From assembly GCF_020360975.1 (NCBI RefSeq), contig NW_025408670.1:868001-932000 (forward strand): 64,000 bases of DNA, given 5' to 3'. This DNA comes from Hirsutella rhossiliensis. Its lineage: Eukaryota; Ascomycota; Sordariomycetes; Hypocreales; Ophiocordycipitaceae. Below are positions 46,248-56,222 of this stretch, piece after piece (within the stretch, counting starts at the first letter, position 1; every line of letters starts with the position of its first letter). The notes beneath the pieces are model-generated. The model was given only the letters and a program-made list of their open reading frames with translations. It was not told the DNA's origin and did no database searches. A program made the translations under genes and the position numbers.

Positions 46248-47384
46248 GGGAAGCACAGAGCTGCTGAGCTTGTTCTAGTTTCAATACCACGTTTCGGGGC
46301 TTTGGGCGATGACTATCCTACCTTTATACAGCTATCTATATACTGGCACCAGGTCCTACCTTGGGTAGTGGTCGGGAGTAGAGGGGGCTCAACCCTTCGG
46401 GATGCTACAGTCGCATACATACATGCAATGCCATCTTAGACACTTCAGGCGTCTTCATGGGCTTGACGCTACAACACCGACTCCGTCAACATGCGTCTGT
46501 TGAAAGGGCGAACCGGGCCAAGTCCATTTGCCAAGCGTGAGTAAACGACACTTGATTCCCGGACCGCTGATCGACCTGCATCGGGCTATGTGGTCAGACC
46601 AGGCGGCAAGGTTGGGCAACGAGGCACAGCCCCCAGCGACGCATCACGCCGAGAATGGAAGCTTGCTACTACTTGACCGAGGGTTTAATGTGCGGTCATT
46701 GACGTACGCGCCCATCTCCGCGCACGTATGGACTATACGGAGTCCTGCGTGAACGAGGCTGACGGGAATCCCCCTCTCACACGCGTCTGATGAGTCTGAG
46801 ACCAGCAACGGTCACACGAGCGCTGTTGGCTGCAAGGCTCTGGTGGACTGTCGAAACATTGCTCCCTCGCAGTTCCCTAATGGCTGATGAATGCCGACAA
46901 TGCAGACAATCGGCACTGCATCCTCCTCCTTTCCCCTCTCGGGCAACGCTTCCGCCCCCAAGTATGCAGCGGAGAGCGACCACTAGCCGCATGTAACATA
47001 TCAGATCAACACCGTTGCAGTCTGTCAGCCTTTCTGCTTCTCGGGCCTTGCTGCTTACGGCCTCGGTCCCACGCTGCCTCTTTCCTGCAAGTCAAGGGCC
47101 CGCCCCCTGGCGGCAAAGCGCTTCCTCGATATTTCCGAAAACAGAGAGCGATTGGCCGCCACTATGATGCAGAAATCGTACGCTCCCATATAAACTAGCC
47201 ACGCTTACGTCGGCGGATGAGGGAGGGAGGGAGAAAGGGCGTGTAAGCAGCATCCAGCGGCCGTCCGCCGTGGTTTTCTTGACAGGTTGATTCACAAACC
47301 TTTGACTCCCGGGCTCGAGCTTGTCGAGGCTTCAGTCTTCCTTTCGATCCCAAGTCGCCTGGTCTCGGTTCGACGGTATTCACC
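46248..47384. promoter_or_regulatory. Divergent region PKS / rhodopsin-like gene
   Basis: 1.14 kb between divergent starts at 46247 (-) and 47385 (+). It probably carries promoters of both, allowing co-regulation; an atataaac TATA-like site near 47189 faces the rhodopsin-like gene. No open frame with support lies between. Confidence 0.5.
46323..46342 (-). promoter_or_regulatory. TATA-like elements of the PKS promoter
   Basis: On the minus strand a TATATAGATA (46342-46333) and a TATAAA (46328-46323) lie about 75-95 bp upstream of the PKS ATG at 46247. Confidence 0.5.
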
Positions 47385-48750
47385 ATGCGAGCTCTCACAG
47401 AAAGCGGCAGGGACAACCTGGGTGCTTGCATTGCCATGATCATCTTGACGACACTCGCCACGATTGCAAGGTTTGCTGTCAAGACGAGCCGCCATCAGGC
47501 GCCCACCGGTGCCGACTGGTTGTGCCTATTGTCCATGCCTCTGTTCTACACTTACTGCGGGCTGATCATCCACTGTGAGTCTTGAGCCAACATCTTTGGT
47601 CTGATGTCTGTTGGCCAAGAGCCGGCGCTGACGGGCAAGTTGGATGCGTCTAGTCATTGTCGACACGTCCCTGTATGGCTCATTTGACATTGAACCGACG
47701 CGGGGCCTCGTGGAGCTGAGGAATCTTCTCAAGGTACGACGCAAGTAGCGCAGCATGTTCATCTCATCCACCGCTTCCAAGCTCACATGCTCGATACATA
47801 GACGACTTACGCGTCCGAGATACTCTTCGGACTCATCATCACTATTGCCAAGCTCAGCATCCTTTGGCTCTACTACACCATCTTCTCCGGCGCCAACAGC
47901 ACCCTGAACAAGCTCGTCATCAAGGGGGCCGCGGTCGCCTGCCTTGTCTGGTTTGTCGTGGCCACGTTTGTCGTCGTCTTCCAATGCAATCCCATCCACG
48001 CGTACTGGGACAACTATGTGATGAAGCCTTGGTGCTTCAGCAGTCCGCGCCTCCTGCTCGGCTACGAAATGACCAACTTGTTCTTCGACGTTGCCATCCT
48101 GTGCATTCCGGTGCCCATTGTGTGGAAGCTGCGTCTGTCGTCGTTCAAGAAGATGGGTGTCTTGGTCATCTTCCTCCTGGGCGCTTTGTGAGAAACGCTC
48201 TGGTGATGGGTCTTGGTGCCTGAGACTGACAGGTGTTGCAGCGTTTGCGTGGCAAGCATTGTACGATTGAGCATGATTTGGCACCCTCCAGACGTCGATA
48301 AGGGCGGTGAGTCGTCCCCAGTGCTACGTGTAATCATGGGCCTTGGATATGGAGGCTCACGGCAAATCAGTCGACTTTTCCCCCACAATGATGTGGTCCA
48401 CCATACAGCTTGGGCTCGCCATCATCTGTGCTTGCCTACCAACACTCGGCCCTCTGCTACCCACCATCAGCACGCCCTTTGAGTATATCGGAAGCTGGAC
48501 CGCGTCGCTGTGGTCTCGGTCGAGCCCCAATTCCAGCGGCCGGGGGTACAAGATCTCCAATCAGTACGAGATGCCCGATGCAGGCAACAAGCCGCCTTCC
48601 TCGTCCCAGCATGAGAGGGATAACATGGGATTCCATGGTTCCTCCCGGAGCTGGGCGCACGGAAGTTCCGGCGACGGACATGTGGACCACAAGGTCGAGA
48701 GGATGCCTCCCAAGGGTATCATGGTGGATCGGGATGTACGCGTGGCTTGA
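47385..48750 (+). CDS. Fungal rhodopsin/PTH11-like seven-helix membrane protein
   Basis: Five exons: 47385-47574, 47654-47733, 47802-48187, 48242-48306, 48371-48750; 366 aa; all introns GT-AG (54-79 bp). It has seven predicted membrane helices, beginning with ACIAMIILTTLATIARFAV. Family marks of the fungal rhodopsin-domain group are FDIEPTRGLVELRNLLK, ILFGLIITIAKLSILWLYY, the CNPIHAYWD...WCF loop, and ydmTNLFFDVAILCIPVPIVWKLRLS (first residues read as YEM). The last helix is followed by a roughly 85-residue polar cytosolic tail rich in Ser, Gly and His. No retinal-binding Lys was identified, so it is not a classical opsin. Such genes often sit in or next to secondary-metabolite clusters as putative sensors or membrane components. 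Divergent from the PKS. Confidence 0.85.
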
Positions 48751-49895
48751 CGAGGGGGTGTAGGGTCGAACATACTGTACCTACATGCAGGGAAGGCTGG
48801 GCCAGAATGGGGGTGGATGGTTTTGGCTGTCGTGAGCCAATGAGGCATTGCATGGTCGATGCAAGAAGCTGTCTGTGATGGCTTCATACTATTCCAGAAA
48901 GGGAGGTCGACCGATATCAAGCCGTCGAGACCCTTCACGCCGGAGGGGGGAGGGGGCTGGGAAAGAGACGGCAGAGGTTGATGCCGTCAAGATAGCCTGG
49001 CTGCTGGCGTCCCCGTCTACTTGTCTCACTCACTATGTCGTCTGCATATTGTGAGCATGGCCGCTTATTTACATGTAATAGTCAAGCTGTCAAACTGAGC
49101 ATCCCCTGTCATGAAGGATATAATTACAGTACATACTTGCTTGACACGAAACGGTTGTGCAACGGCGTGCTGCGATTCTGACAACGACAGAGGTGGCCCT
49201 CGGGAGCGGAGTCTTTTCGGACACGGCCGATCACTACATGGACATGGATATGACTGCGTCGCCGGGGGAGTTGGGGTTGCAATACCACGCACACAGCCCA
49301 TGCCATGCAACGCAACCGGGCAATGGAGGTCATATTCGACAGTTGATCGGTTAACTCATCCGGCCGGGCTAGAACCCGGCCCGTGATTCACATGACCAGC
49401 GGAGAAGCGGAGAGGAGCTGGGGGCCAAACAAGACGCACGTCGATGGAGGAAGCGGGACGGAGAAGTGTTCCACGACCGAGTCCACGACCGAGTCCACTG
49501 GAGCTTGCCGGCCGAGCCAACGGGAGTTCCACACAATGCCTAGTACAGCAATAGAACTCCGGTCCCCTTGCTGTATACCATATGCTACATTACGTACAGT
49601 ATGGACTGCATGCGTCCAACCAACGTGAAGGTCATCTTCATGTAGAGAGGCCGAGACATCTTCGCCCGTTGCACGACATCTAGGTCGCCAGCCAACTGGC
49701 CGTCCCGTCTCTCCCCCTCTTCTTCCCCCTCCTCCTTCTCCGCTTTGCATCAGATCCCTGTTTCCACCTACGCTCGCCCAAGGACAGCAAGCTATAAGCC
49801 TTTGGCCACAACAGCACTTGCCGCGCAAAGTACCGTGCACACAGCCACGACAACACTCCCCGGGAGCAGCCAGAGACAGGTTCCAGACATCCACG
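48751..49895. other. Intergenic region, no gene seen
   Basis: 1.15 kb between the rhodopsin-like gene and the hydrolase. It contains a short perfect hairpin (gccggg-ctagaa-cccggc, about 49352-49372) and a 12-bp tandem repeat ccacgaccgagt (49471-49498). The last 200 bp is pyrimidine-rich promoter-like DNA. Confidence 0.45.
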
Positions 49896-51020
49896 ATGGC
49901 TCCGTTGTGGTCATCGCAGCCCTTCAAGGCCGTCTACACTGTCTTCTTCCTGCTCAAAGCACCCCCACACCTGGCACTCCTCTTCTTGCAGTACCTCGCC
50001 AGGCCACTCCGTCCGCTGGAGGAATGGGACGCAACCACAAATCTCGCCAGTGCCGTGCTGCGAATGCTCTTCCAGTATGCCACCGCAACCCGCTCCCAGC
50101 GCCCCATGTACACGGACCCCAGAAAGGCCAAGGAACGGCTCTCGCGTGTCGAGCCCGCGCCCGACCACCTCTTCACCGGCATCCTCGAGGGCTCCGAACA
50201 CGAGGCCATCAAGCCGGCGCCCGTGGACGCCATATGGTTCCCGAGTCCGGCTCCGCGCGATGCTGCCGAGCTGAAGAAGCAAAAGGTCGTTATCCACTAC
50301 CCCGGCGGCGGATATGTCCTTGCCTTCAGCCATGATTTCGCGGGACAGACCGTCGCCGACGCCATGGCCGCGCAAATGAAGGCGACCCGGACCGTCTGGG
50401 CTCAGTACCGGTTGTCGGGCACCCCGGAGACTCGCTTCCCTGCCGCCCTCCAGGACGCCATCACCTTCTACCACTACGTGCTGTCTCTGGGCATCGACCC
50501 CGGCAATATCATCGTGTCGGGTGACTCGGCCGGCGGCAACCTCGTTCTCGCACTGCTGCGCTACCTGGAAGACTCGCCGTCGTCATCTCTCCCGCTGCCC
50601 GGCGGCGCCATCATCTGGTCTCCTTGGGTTCACATCACGGCCCATGCCGGGCGCGACTACGACAACAGCAGACATTCACGGTCCGACCTGCTGATCGGCC
50701 CCCTTCTGCAATGGGGAGCCGAATCGTTTCTGCCCCAGGGACAAGTTTCCAAAGACACGGAAGCCTACACCTCGCCGCTCCACCACCCGTTCAAGCTGTC
50801 GACACCTCTGTTCATCCATGCTGGCGCCGCAGAGGCTTTCCACGACGATATCAAGAGCTTTGCAGAGGAGATGGCGCAGGTGAACGGCCATCGAGTGCAA
50901 TTCCATGCCACGCCACTGGCGCCGCACAACCTCTTGGTTACCCACAAGACTTTTGGCATGACCGAGGGGCTCAATGTTGCAATGAAGGAGGCCTATGACT
51001 TTTTCGAGCGTGGAAAGTAG
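49896..51020 (+). CDS. HSL-type alpha/beta hydrolase (esterase)
   Basis: Single exon, 374 aa, start ccacgATGgct. An N-terminal hydrophobic segment (FKAVYTVFFLLKAPPHLALLFLQYL) could be a membrane anchor. The alpha/beta-hydrolase-3 core has the oxyanion-hole motif HYPGGGYV (a variant of HGGG) at about 133-140, the nucleophile elbow GDSAGG (Ser about 211), and plausible acid and base in AEAFHDD and APHNLL near the C-terminus. No secretion signal with a clear cleavage site is present. Next to an HR-PKS that lacks a thioesterase, a role in releasing or hydrolysing the polyketide is a reasonable inference, but unrelated ester hydrolysis is equally possible. Confidence 0.85.
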   Translation: MAPLWSSQPFKAVYTVFFLLKAPPHLALLFLQYLARPLRPLEEWDATTNLASAVLRMLFQYATATRSQRPMYTDPRKAKERLSRVEPAPDHLFTGILEGSEHEAIKPAPVDAIWFPSPAPRDAAELKKQKVVIHYPGGGYVLAFSHDFAGQTVADAMAAQMKATRTVWAQYRLSGTPETRFPAALQDAITFYHYVLSLGIDPGNIIVSGDSAGGNLVLALLRYLEDSPSSSLPLPGGAIIWSPWVHITAHAGRDYDNSRHSRSDLLIGPLLQWGAESFLPQGQVSKDTEAYTSPLHHPFKLSTPLFIHAGAAEAFHDDIKSFAEEMAQVNGHRVQFHATPLAPHNLLVTHKTFGMTEGLNVAMKEAYDFFERGK

Positions 51021-51039
51021 AAGCACGCGATGCTTCATG

Positions 51040-51240
51040 TCAGGGGACGGACGTTTCCGTCCAACGCGGCCCTGTAGGGCAGCCGGCAGCAGTTTTGACT
51101 TTGCCGGAATCGTTGCGGCCAGCTCTCTCGTCGAGGTATTTCGTAAAATGTCGGACACGTTGAGGGAGGCCTGTACATACTTCAAAGCCCACTTCTGGAC
51201 ATCGACCGCCACCAGACTATCCACGCGATAATGGGCCGGC
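51040..51240 (-). pseudogene. Relic of a polyketide synthase acyl-carrier-protein domain
   Basis: On the minus strand, from about 51240 down, one frame reads QPAHY-R-VDSLVAVDVQKW, then NVSDILRNTSTRELAATI and PAKSKLLP. This is the C-terminal half of a fungal HR-PKS ACP: (Y)GVDSLVAVDL with the phosphopantetheine Ser, then helices II-IV. Just upstream in this frame is a TAG, and the conserved Gly before VDSL is Arg. No KR or other PKS domain precedes it. The remainder runs antisense into the 3' end of the hydrolase. It is not a copy of the intact ACP, which reads VDSLVAVELVGWFSNEI, so it comes from a different PKS. Confidence 0.72.
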
Positions 51241-51476
51241 TGCTACCGAGGTCGTCAAGCTCCACCATCAAGAGCTCTCCGTCCGCCAAGGAAAGCTTGA
51301 AAAGCTCCGTATTAAGGTAATAGATTTACTCTACTCAGATTTCTCTGCTGCGTGACTATTTGTGGCTCTGCAGGATGATATATATATACAACCACCATGA
51401 ACCGCAAATACTACTTCTGGCTATACTAGCAGGCAACTCTCAGCAGCACCAGTGCGCTCGGTAGGTTGCTGGCGAT

Positions 51477-51800
51477 TCACCAGGCTCCCCGCCCTGGACT
51501 TGACCCCCGACTTCTAACCCAAATTCCGGATTGGTTGGGGATGATGTTGAGGTCCGCGCAAGCCAAATCAATATCCTCGGCTCTGCAGACTTCATCTATC
51601 CAGAGCCTCAAAGGGTCTTTGGAATTGAATAAGCCGGAGCACAGTTTTACGTCGAATTCGTCTTTGAGCATATAGGCGATCCTGGTTGCACAAGTTTCCA
51701 TCTGGGAGGCCGAAGTGTCCGTCTGGGACTTGAAGCTAGGGACGGCTTGGCCGAGGACGCTCGAGGCGACGAGGCCGAGTACAAAGATGTTCATGATCAT
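51477..51800 (-). CDS. Small secreted cysteine-containing protein
   Basis: Minus strand, 107 aa, ATG at 51800. The N-terminus MIMNIFVLGLVASSVLGQAVPS is a good signal peptide (cleavage likely near LGQA). The mature part (about 88 residues) has four Cys and is helical and acidic (RIAYMLKDEFDV, IDEVCRAEDIDLACADL), ending in a short basic tail. No family is recognised. Size, secretion signal and position next to the repeat-rich region fit an effector-like or extracellular protein, but that is inference. The C-terminus could change if an undetected intron exists. Confidence 0.6.
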   Translation of the reverse strand: MIMNIFVLGLVASSVLGQAVPSFKSQTDTSASQMETCATRIAYMLKDEFDVKLCSGLFNSKDPLRLWIDEVCRAEDIDLACADLNIIPNQSGIWVRSRGSSPGRGAW

Positions 51801-54590
51801 GGTTGCGCCGTGTAAGTCACTGGTAACTGCAGAACGTGAAGAGAGCGGAATTAGGCCGTTGGTATGAAAGCCTGAGAGTATAATCTATTGACAATACAAG
51901 GGGTTCGGCTGGGCTTTATACGTGGACGAGGTTGGCAGACGAGTGAGTTTTACGTACATGTAGACTCGGAACCAATCCCGAGGGATGATTTCTGTTGTTA
52001 TCCCTCCGATATTTCAGTCTTTCTCAAGGGCCAATGGCTAGAGCTCAGCAATGGCCGGCCGTGTGGTGTTTTCAATGCTCGGCATTGTGCCAAGGGTCGA
52101 GAACTTTATTGCCCGACACAAGACGTTACTTTGGGCCTCCATCTTTTACCCGGGTACAAATCCTCTGCGAAGAGCTTCTCAAGATTTTTTAATCTTTGCG
52201 AAGCTTCTGCCGTTGCCTGAGGATTACATACGACATCCGATTCTCTTAACCTTTCAGCACGCATGCCTCATTGAAACTTGTCCAAGGCGAGCGGGGCTTC
52301 CAACCACAGCGCAACGATGGGACTTGGCCAGGCCATCGTATTTGAATACGATACTTCTGGTTGTATTATACCTCTCTCTCTCTTATGAGAAGCGACGGAG
52401 TCAAAACATGTACCAAGCATCCGCTTTTGACCGGTTAAGATGAGCGCGCAATCGTCTGTGCTATAGGTGGGAAGGCAGCATGAGCAGCCATAGGGTCGGA
52501 TATTATGCTGCATACGTAAAGGTGTTGTAAGTTTTCGTGATTTCTCATAGGGATATCCATGTAAGAGCTTTGTCGCCTGATGTATCGAACACGGAATCGC
52601 CTGTCAACTTGGTGTCTGCCCCAGCTCCGAAGGACTCCCGCCATGGCACTGCAAGAATCTCGCGACAGGAGAAAGCATGCTTCTGTTTCTTCGGGAAGGA
52701 GTCGCCCGTTGAGTGCCTTCAAACGTCATTATCGGATCACGCAGGGCGAATTCTGAAAATTGGAGTTTGGCCCGATGGCACGACAGTCACGGTGGCCCGC
52801 ATTTATGAGCAAAGGGGCCTCGACAAAGCATCAAGGTGGACAGATAGCCATGAGTACTCCTGTGAGCAAAGGGAAGGAAAGTAAGAGAGCTTAGTTTGAG
52901 TGGAAAGGCATCCCCAGGATGACGGCCGATCACCCTATTCACATCATCCACTGACAATTCGGCAGGCCCGTGTCTGAGGCGCACACGATTTATCGGCCGA
53001 GGTCTATATAATAAGCATCCTGGACGGGATTGCTAAAGCTAGTTCCACTTTGCTTGCCTGGTGACGCACGAGTTTTGGCGGAATCTCGGTGTCAGCCCGA
53101 GGCAGGAATCGGTTCATGTCGCCGACGGGCAGGCCCTTGCGTCGAGGGTTGCCGCAAAGGTCGCCGCCATCACGGGTTTTGTCCCCGACAATGCGGGCGC
53201 CCAAGGTCTGAGGGAAGAGCCTCAGACTTTTACCTTGATCGTCATGTATGTATCACGAGCTCACTCCCTTTTGCGCACGGCAACTCCCAACTCGCACCGC
53301 TTTCCGAGAAACTGCATGGACAGGGTGAGCAATTCGCGCAGCGCCCAACTGGAAATGGCCATGGCCGGGTAATTACACGAAAAGCAAGTGTTACACGTAT
53401 CCTGAATACGAGTTCCATTTTCCGTCGCGGTTCGGACTCTCGACGAACTTCTGCGCAGCCTTTGACGATTGTCGAGCACGAGCCTCGAAACGACAGGGCG
53501 GGAACAGAGTGCAACTGGCAGCACAAGACAGGAATGCGATCCTAGCTTCAGGACAAGCCGGGCTAAACTAACACGCAATGGGGGTGTCTCAGAACCATTG
53601 CAAAAGCGCAAGCCGGCCTATCCCCCTTGTCTTTGGCCATTTCCCCCTCTTCACGACGCCAGTGCTACCAAGCCGGGCCTCGACAGTTTCAATCTTCATT
53701 GCTTTTGCCCGGCTCTTGCGCGGCAAGACCAGCTCGGGTTATGCGACGGAATCCGGTTGGGAAAGCCAAAGGGCTTTCGGGCTGCGGTGAGAGGGGAGAG
53801 AGGAAACTCAATCCTGATGTGAGGGAAAAGGGACAGAACCGGTCCCAATGTCGTCACGGCCACAAGGGAGGACAGGGAAAGATAGCGGTCAAACGGCAGT
53901 TGCAGATCCATGCCAGGCGGTGGCTCTTTCAGCAGTCTTCGGCTTTGCGCGTCGGCGACACTGCAAAGGTGCCAACATCGACGATGGGCCAAGACAAGAG
54001 CCGCCGACATTCCTCCAGCTCGTGGGTGTGCCAGATGTTGCGAGATGTCAGATTGTCTCGCAAGCCCGACCAACTTCTTTCTCCTGGTCTTTCGTTATCT
54101 GTTGAAAGTCTAAATCGCTTGGTGAGCCGAGAAGCGAGCGCACAGGAGAGAGCGAGAGAGAATAAGAGATCGACCTTTGCCGGATACTTTCCTCCATAGA
54201 AATTGCACCGAATTCCAGCCATGCGAGTCCGTAGCTGCCTGTCGCTGCTCAGCAGGCCGCGCAGCATGATCGCCGGCTTTGGTCGTCTTTTTGTCTTGTC
54301 GTGCGCCTAGGGGCGGATTCCTCCTCGCAAGACAGCAGTATAGTAAAGGCCGGGATCAGTGACGGATACATAGCGGCGCGAGTTGTAACAGGCCATCGGT
54401 CGCTGGGTATAAAGTGTCGACTCGAGTCCCGTCATCTGACAGTTGGGTCACCGATAGTCGTTGTCGTCGTCGCCGTCGCAGAAGCCAAGTTCAGACTTGC
54501 CTTTTAGCTGTACGCCCATTCTCTCAAGCCAAGCCTTGAAATAGAGAACTAGGTCTCCTTTCAACCAAGATCTATCCGGTCTCTCACGCC
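51801..54590. other. Gene-poor region with degenerate sequence
   Basis: About 2.8 kb without a convincing gene. Open frames are short. A stretch at about 53055-53250 reads as an uninterrupted, codon-like frame (THEFWRNLGV, ADGQALASRVAAKVAAITGF) that might be a decayed fragment of an unknown gene or mobile element, but no family could be assigned. The right end holds the promoter of the secreted-protein gene at 54591. Confidence 0.4.
54408..54413 (+). promoter_or_regulatory. TATA box of the secreted-protein gene
   Basis: gggTATAAAg, 178 bp upstream of the ATG at 54591; plausible core promoter with a leader of about 150 bp. Confidence 0.45.
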
Positions 54591-55226
54591 ATGAAGGTCA
54601 GCTTGTCCACCGCCGTCTTGGCCGCGCTCGCCGGCAGTGTCTTGGCCGCGCCGTCGGAGGCGGCAGCACAGAGGCAGGCCAATGTCGAGGTTTCGCAAGC
54701 GGGAGCGGGAGCCACCGTCAACCTCGCCCAGGCGGACGCACAGGAGCTTCTCCGCATCGCCATACGACTCAACGAGCAGTTGATGGAGAGCCAGCAGCCC
54801 CACCACGCCAAGAGGCCAAGGAAGGAGAGCGTGTTCAAGGCGATTTCCAGAAACGGCGAGAGGAAACTCCAGAGGTTGTTTGGCGGACGCCAGCCCGAGA
54901 CATCGCAGGGAATCGTTGAGGGGAACGAACGGCAAAGCATCAGCCAGCGGGACGGGCAGGGGCTAATACCCGACTTGCTCAATGGTCTCCTGGGCGGCGG
55001 CGAGAAGCCCGAGCCCAATTACAAGCCCAAGCCCAAGTACAAGCTCAAGCCCAAGTACCCGATGCCACCCTCGCCCACCACGACGGCCGGCAGCACGTCC
55101 ACCGGCAGAGCCAGGCCGTACGGAGCCAAGCCGTACAAGCACAACAAAGACTTGAAATACCGCCGGGAGTTTACCAGAGCCGGCTTCAAGAACAACACCG
55201 GCGTGCGACCGAACAACGGGGCCTAG
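54591..55226 (+). CDS. Secreted basic protein with Lys-Pro repeats
   Basis: Single exon, 211 aa. MKVSLSTAVLAALAGSVLAAPSEA is a strong signal peptide with an AxA site. The mature protein has an amphipathic part (NLAQADAQELLRIAIRLNEQLM), a basic segment (HHAKRPRKESVFKAISRNGERKL), a Gly/Leu patch (IPDLLNGLLGGGEKP) and repeated PKPKYK units (KPKPKYKLKPKYPMPP), then a Lys/Arg/Tyr-rich C-terminus. No Cys is present. Dibasic sites (KR, RK) occur, so processing is possible. No family is recognised. It may be a cell-wall-associated or effector-like protein; evidence is limited to signal peptide and composition. Confidence 0.7.
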   Translation: MKVSLSTAVLAALAGSVLAAPSEAAAQRQANVEVSQAGAGATVNLAQADAQELLRIAIRLNEQLMESQQPHHAKRPRKESVFKAISRNGERKLQRLFGGRQPETSQGIVEGNERQSISQRDGQGLIPDLLNGLLGGGEKPEPNYKPKPKYKLKPKYPMPPSPTTTAGSTSTGRARPYGAKPYKHNKDLKYRREFTRAGFKNNTGVRPNNGA

Positions 55227-55940
55227 AAGTAGAGCCGGGATGATTCAGGGCTGATGAGATACGATTGAACGGATGAGTCTGCTGAACTCACCGGGCAGAC
55301 CCGAGAACTGGTGTAATGTGCTTGCGGGATAGGGGTGGAGGCTCATGACTGAACGCACGCTTATTGATCAGCCCCTTCTAGCGCCTTAAACATTTGACAA
55401 GGCAATCCCCTTATTTCTCAGTATAGCCTTGTTTCGTGATGAGAGTCGAGGCTGGTGACCGTTGATCGGCATGCGTCATGACATCATCTTCGGGCCCCGA
55501 CGGGACACAGCCATCTCTGCCCTGCCGTCATGGGGTCGTGGGCCATGACGTCTACTTCGTACGCATCAGCCACACAATTTCTGGCCATGGCGATACCTGT
55601 TTCCAGCCAGTTCCCAGCACACCCTTGTCTTCCAAGGACTGTACAGCCTTTGCGTGACCCAACCAACCTCAACAAGCATGGGCCCGGGAGTGATCTGCGG
55701 GCTCGAGCTGTCCGTGACAAGCATGCCATCATCTCGCCCCCCGTCATGACGGAGCCAAGCTCTTTTGACCTACACCACCTACATGATGCTTGCGGCGGCC
55801 GCCGTCTCTGGGCAGATAAATATACAGCTTTACCCTTCCCCCTTTTCCACGGCATCCTAGCCTTCTCCATCATACCCACCACACTGCCAATCCAACAGAA
55901 AGGAAACAAGACAAACAAACTCCTCCATCCATCGTCCATC
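55227..55940. other. Intergenic region, promoter of the small basic gene
   Basis: 714 bp; contains an ATAAATATA element at 55815-55823, about 120 bp upstream of the next ATG. No other gene is supported. Confidence 0.45.
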
Positions 55941-56222
55941 ATGTTCTCCACCTCCACTCGCCGCCGTGAGCCTGTCCACCACCACCAGCCCGTCATCCAC
56001 CACCAGAAGCGCAAGCCCACTATGAAGGACAAGCTCAGCGGTGCCCTCATCAAGCTGCGGGGAAGTCTGACGCGCCGTCCCGGCCTCAAGGTACGCACCA
56101 CCCTCCTCTCACCGGCCAAGGTGGTGGACACAAGCTGACCATACGTGTAGGCCGCCGGCACTCGTCGCATGCACGGCACTGACGGTCGCGGGTCGCGTCG
56201 CCGCCGCTACGGCATCTTTTGA
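55941..56222 (+). CDS. Small Arg/His-rich protein
   Basis: Two exons: 55941-56090 and 56151-56222 (60-bp intron, GTACGC, branch-like agctgac, TAG); 73 aa. It begins MFSTSTRRREPVHHHQP, continues QKRKPTMKDKLSGALIKLRGSLTRRPGLK, and after the junction ends AAGTRRMHGTDGRGSRRRRYGIF. It is strongly basic with no signal peptide or Cys. The TATA-like site, clean splice junction and compact form support a real, possibly highly expressed gene. The pattern resembles small conserved fungal proteins of unknown function; I cannot name the family. Confidence 0.7.

Noticed and set aside
49340..49440. tRNA-like hairpin gccggg-ctagaa-cccggc on either strand
   Set aside because: One good hairpin with a T-loop-like sequence on the minus strand, but no matching 5' acceptor strand, D-arm or anticodon arm.
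49896..51020. Assigning the hydrolase as the PKS thioesterase outright
   Set aside because: Only proximity supports it; the fold is a general esterase, so the role is kept as inference.
53055..53250. Retroviral-type aspartic protease relic of an LTR element
   Set aside because: THEFW recalled a (D)SGATHEF pattern, but the catalytic DSG is absent and no flanking pol domain or LTR was found.
55484..56179. 231-codon minus-strand frame
   Set aside because: Antisense to the small basic gene and its promoter; no conserved motif.
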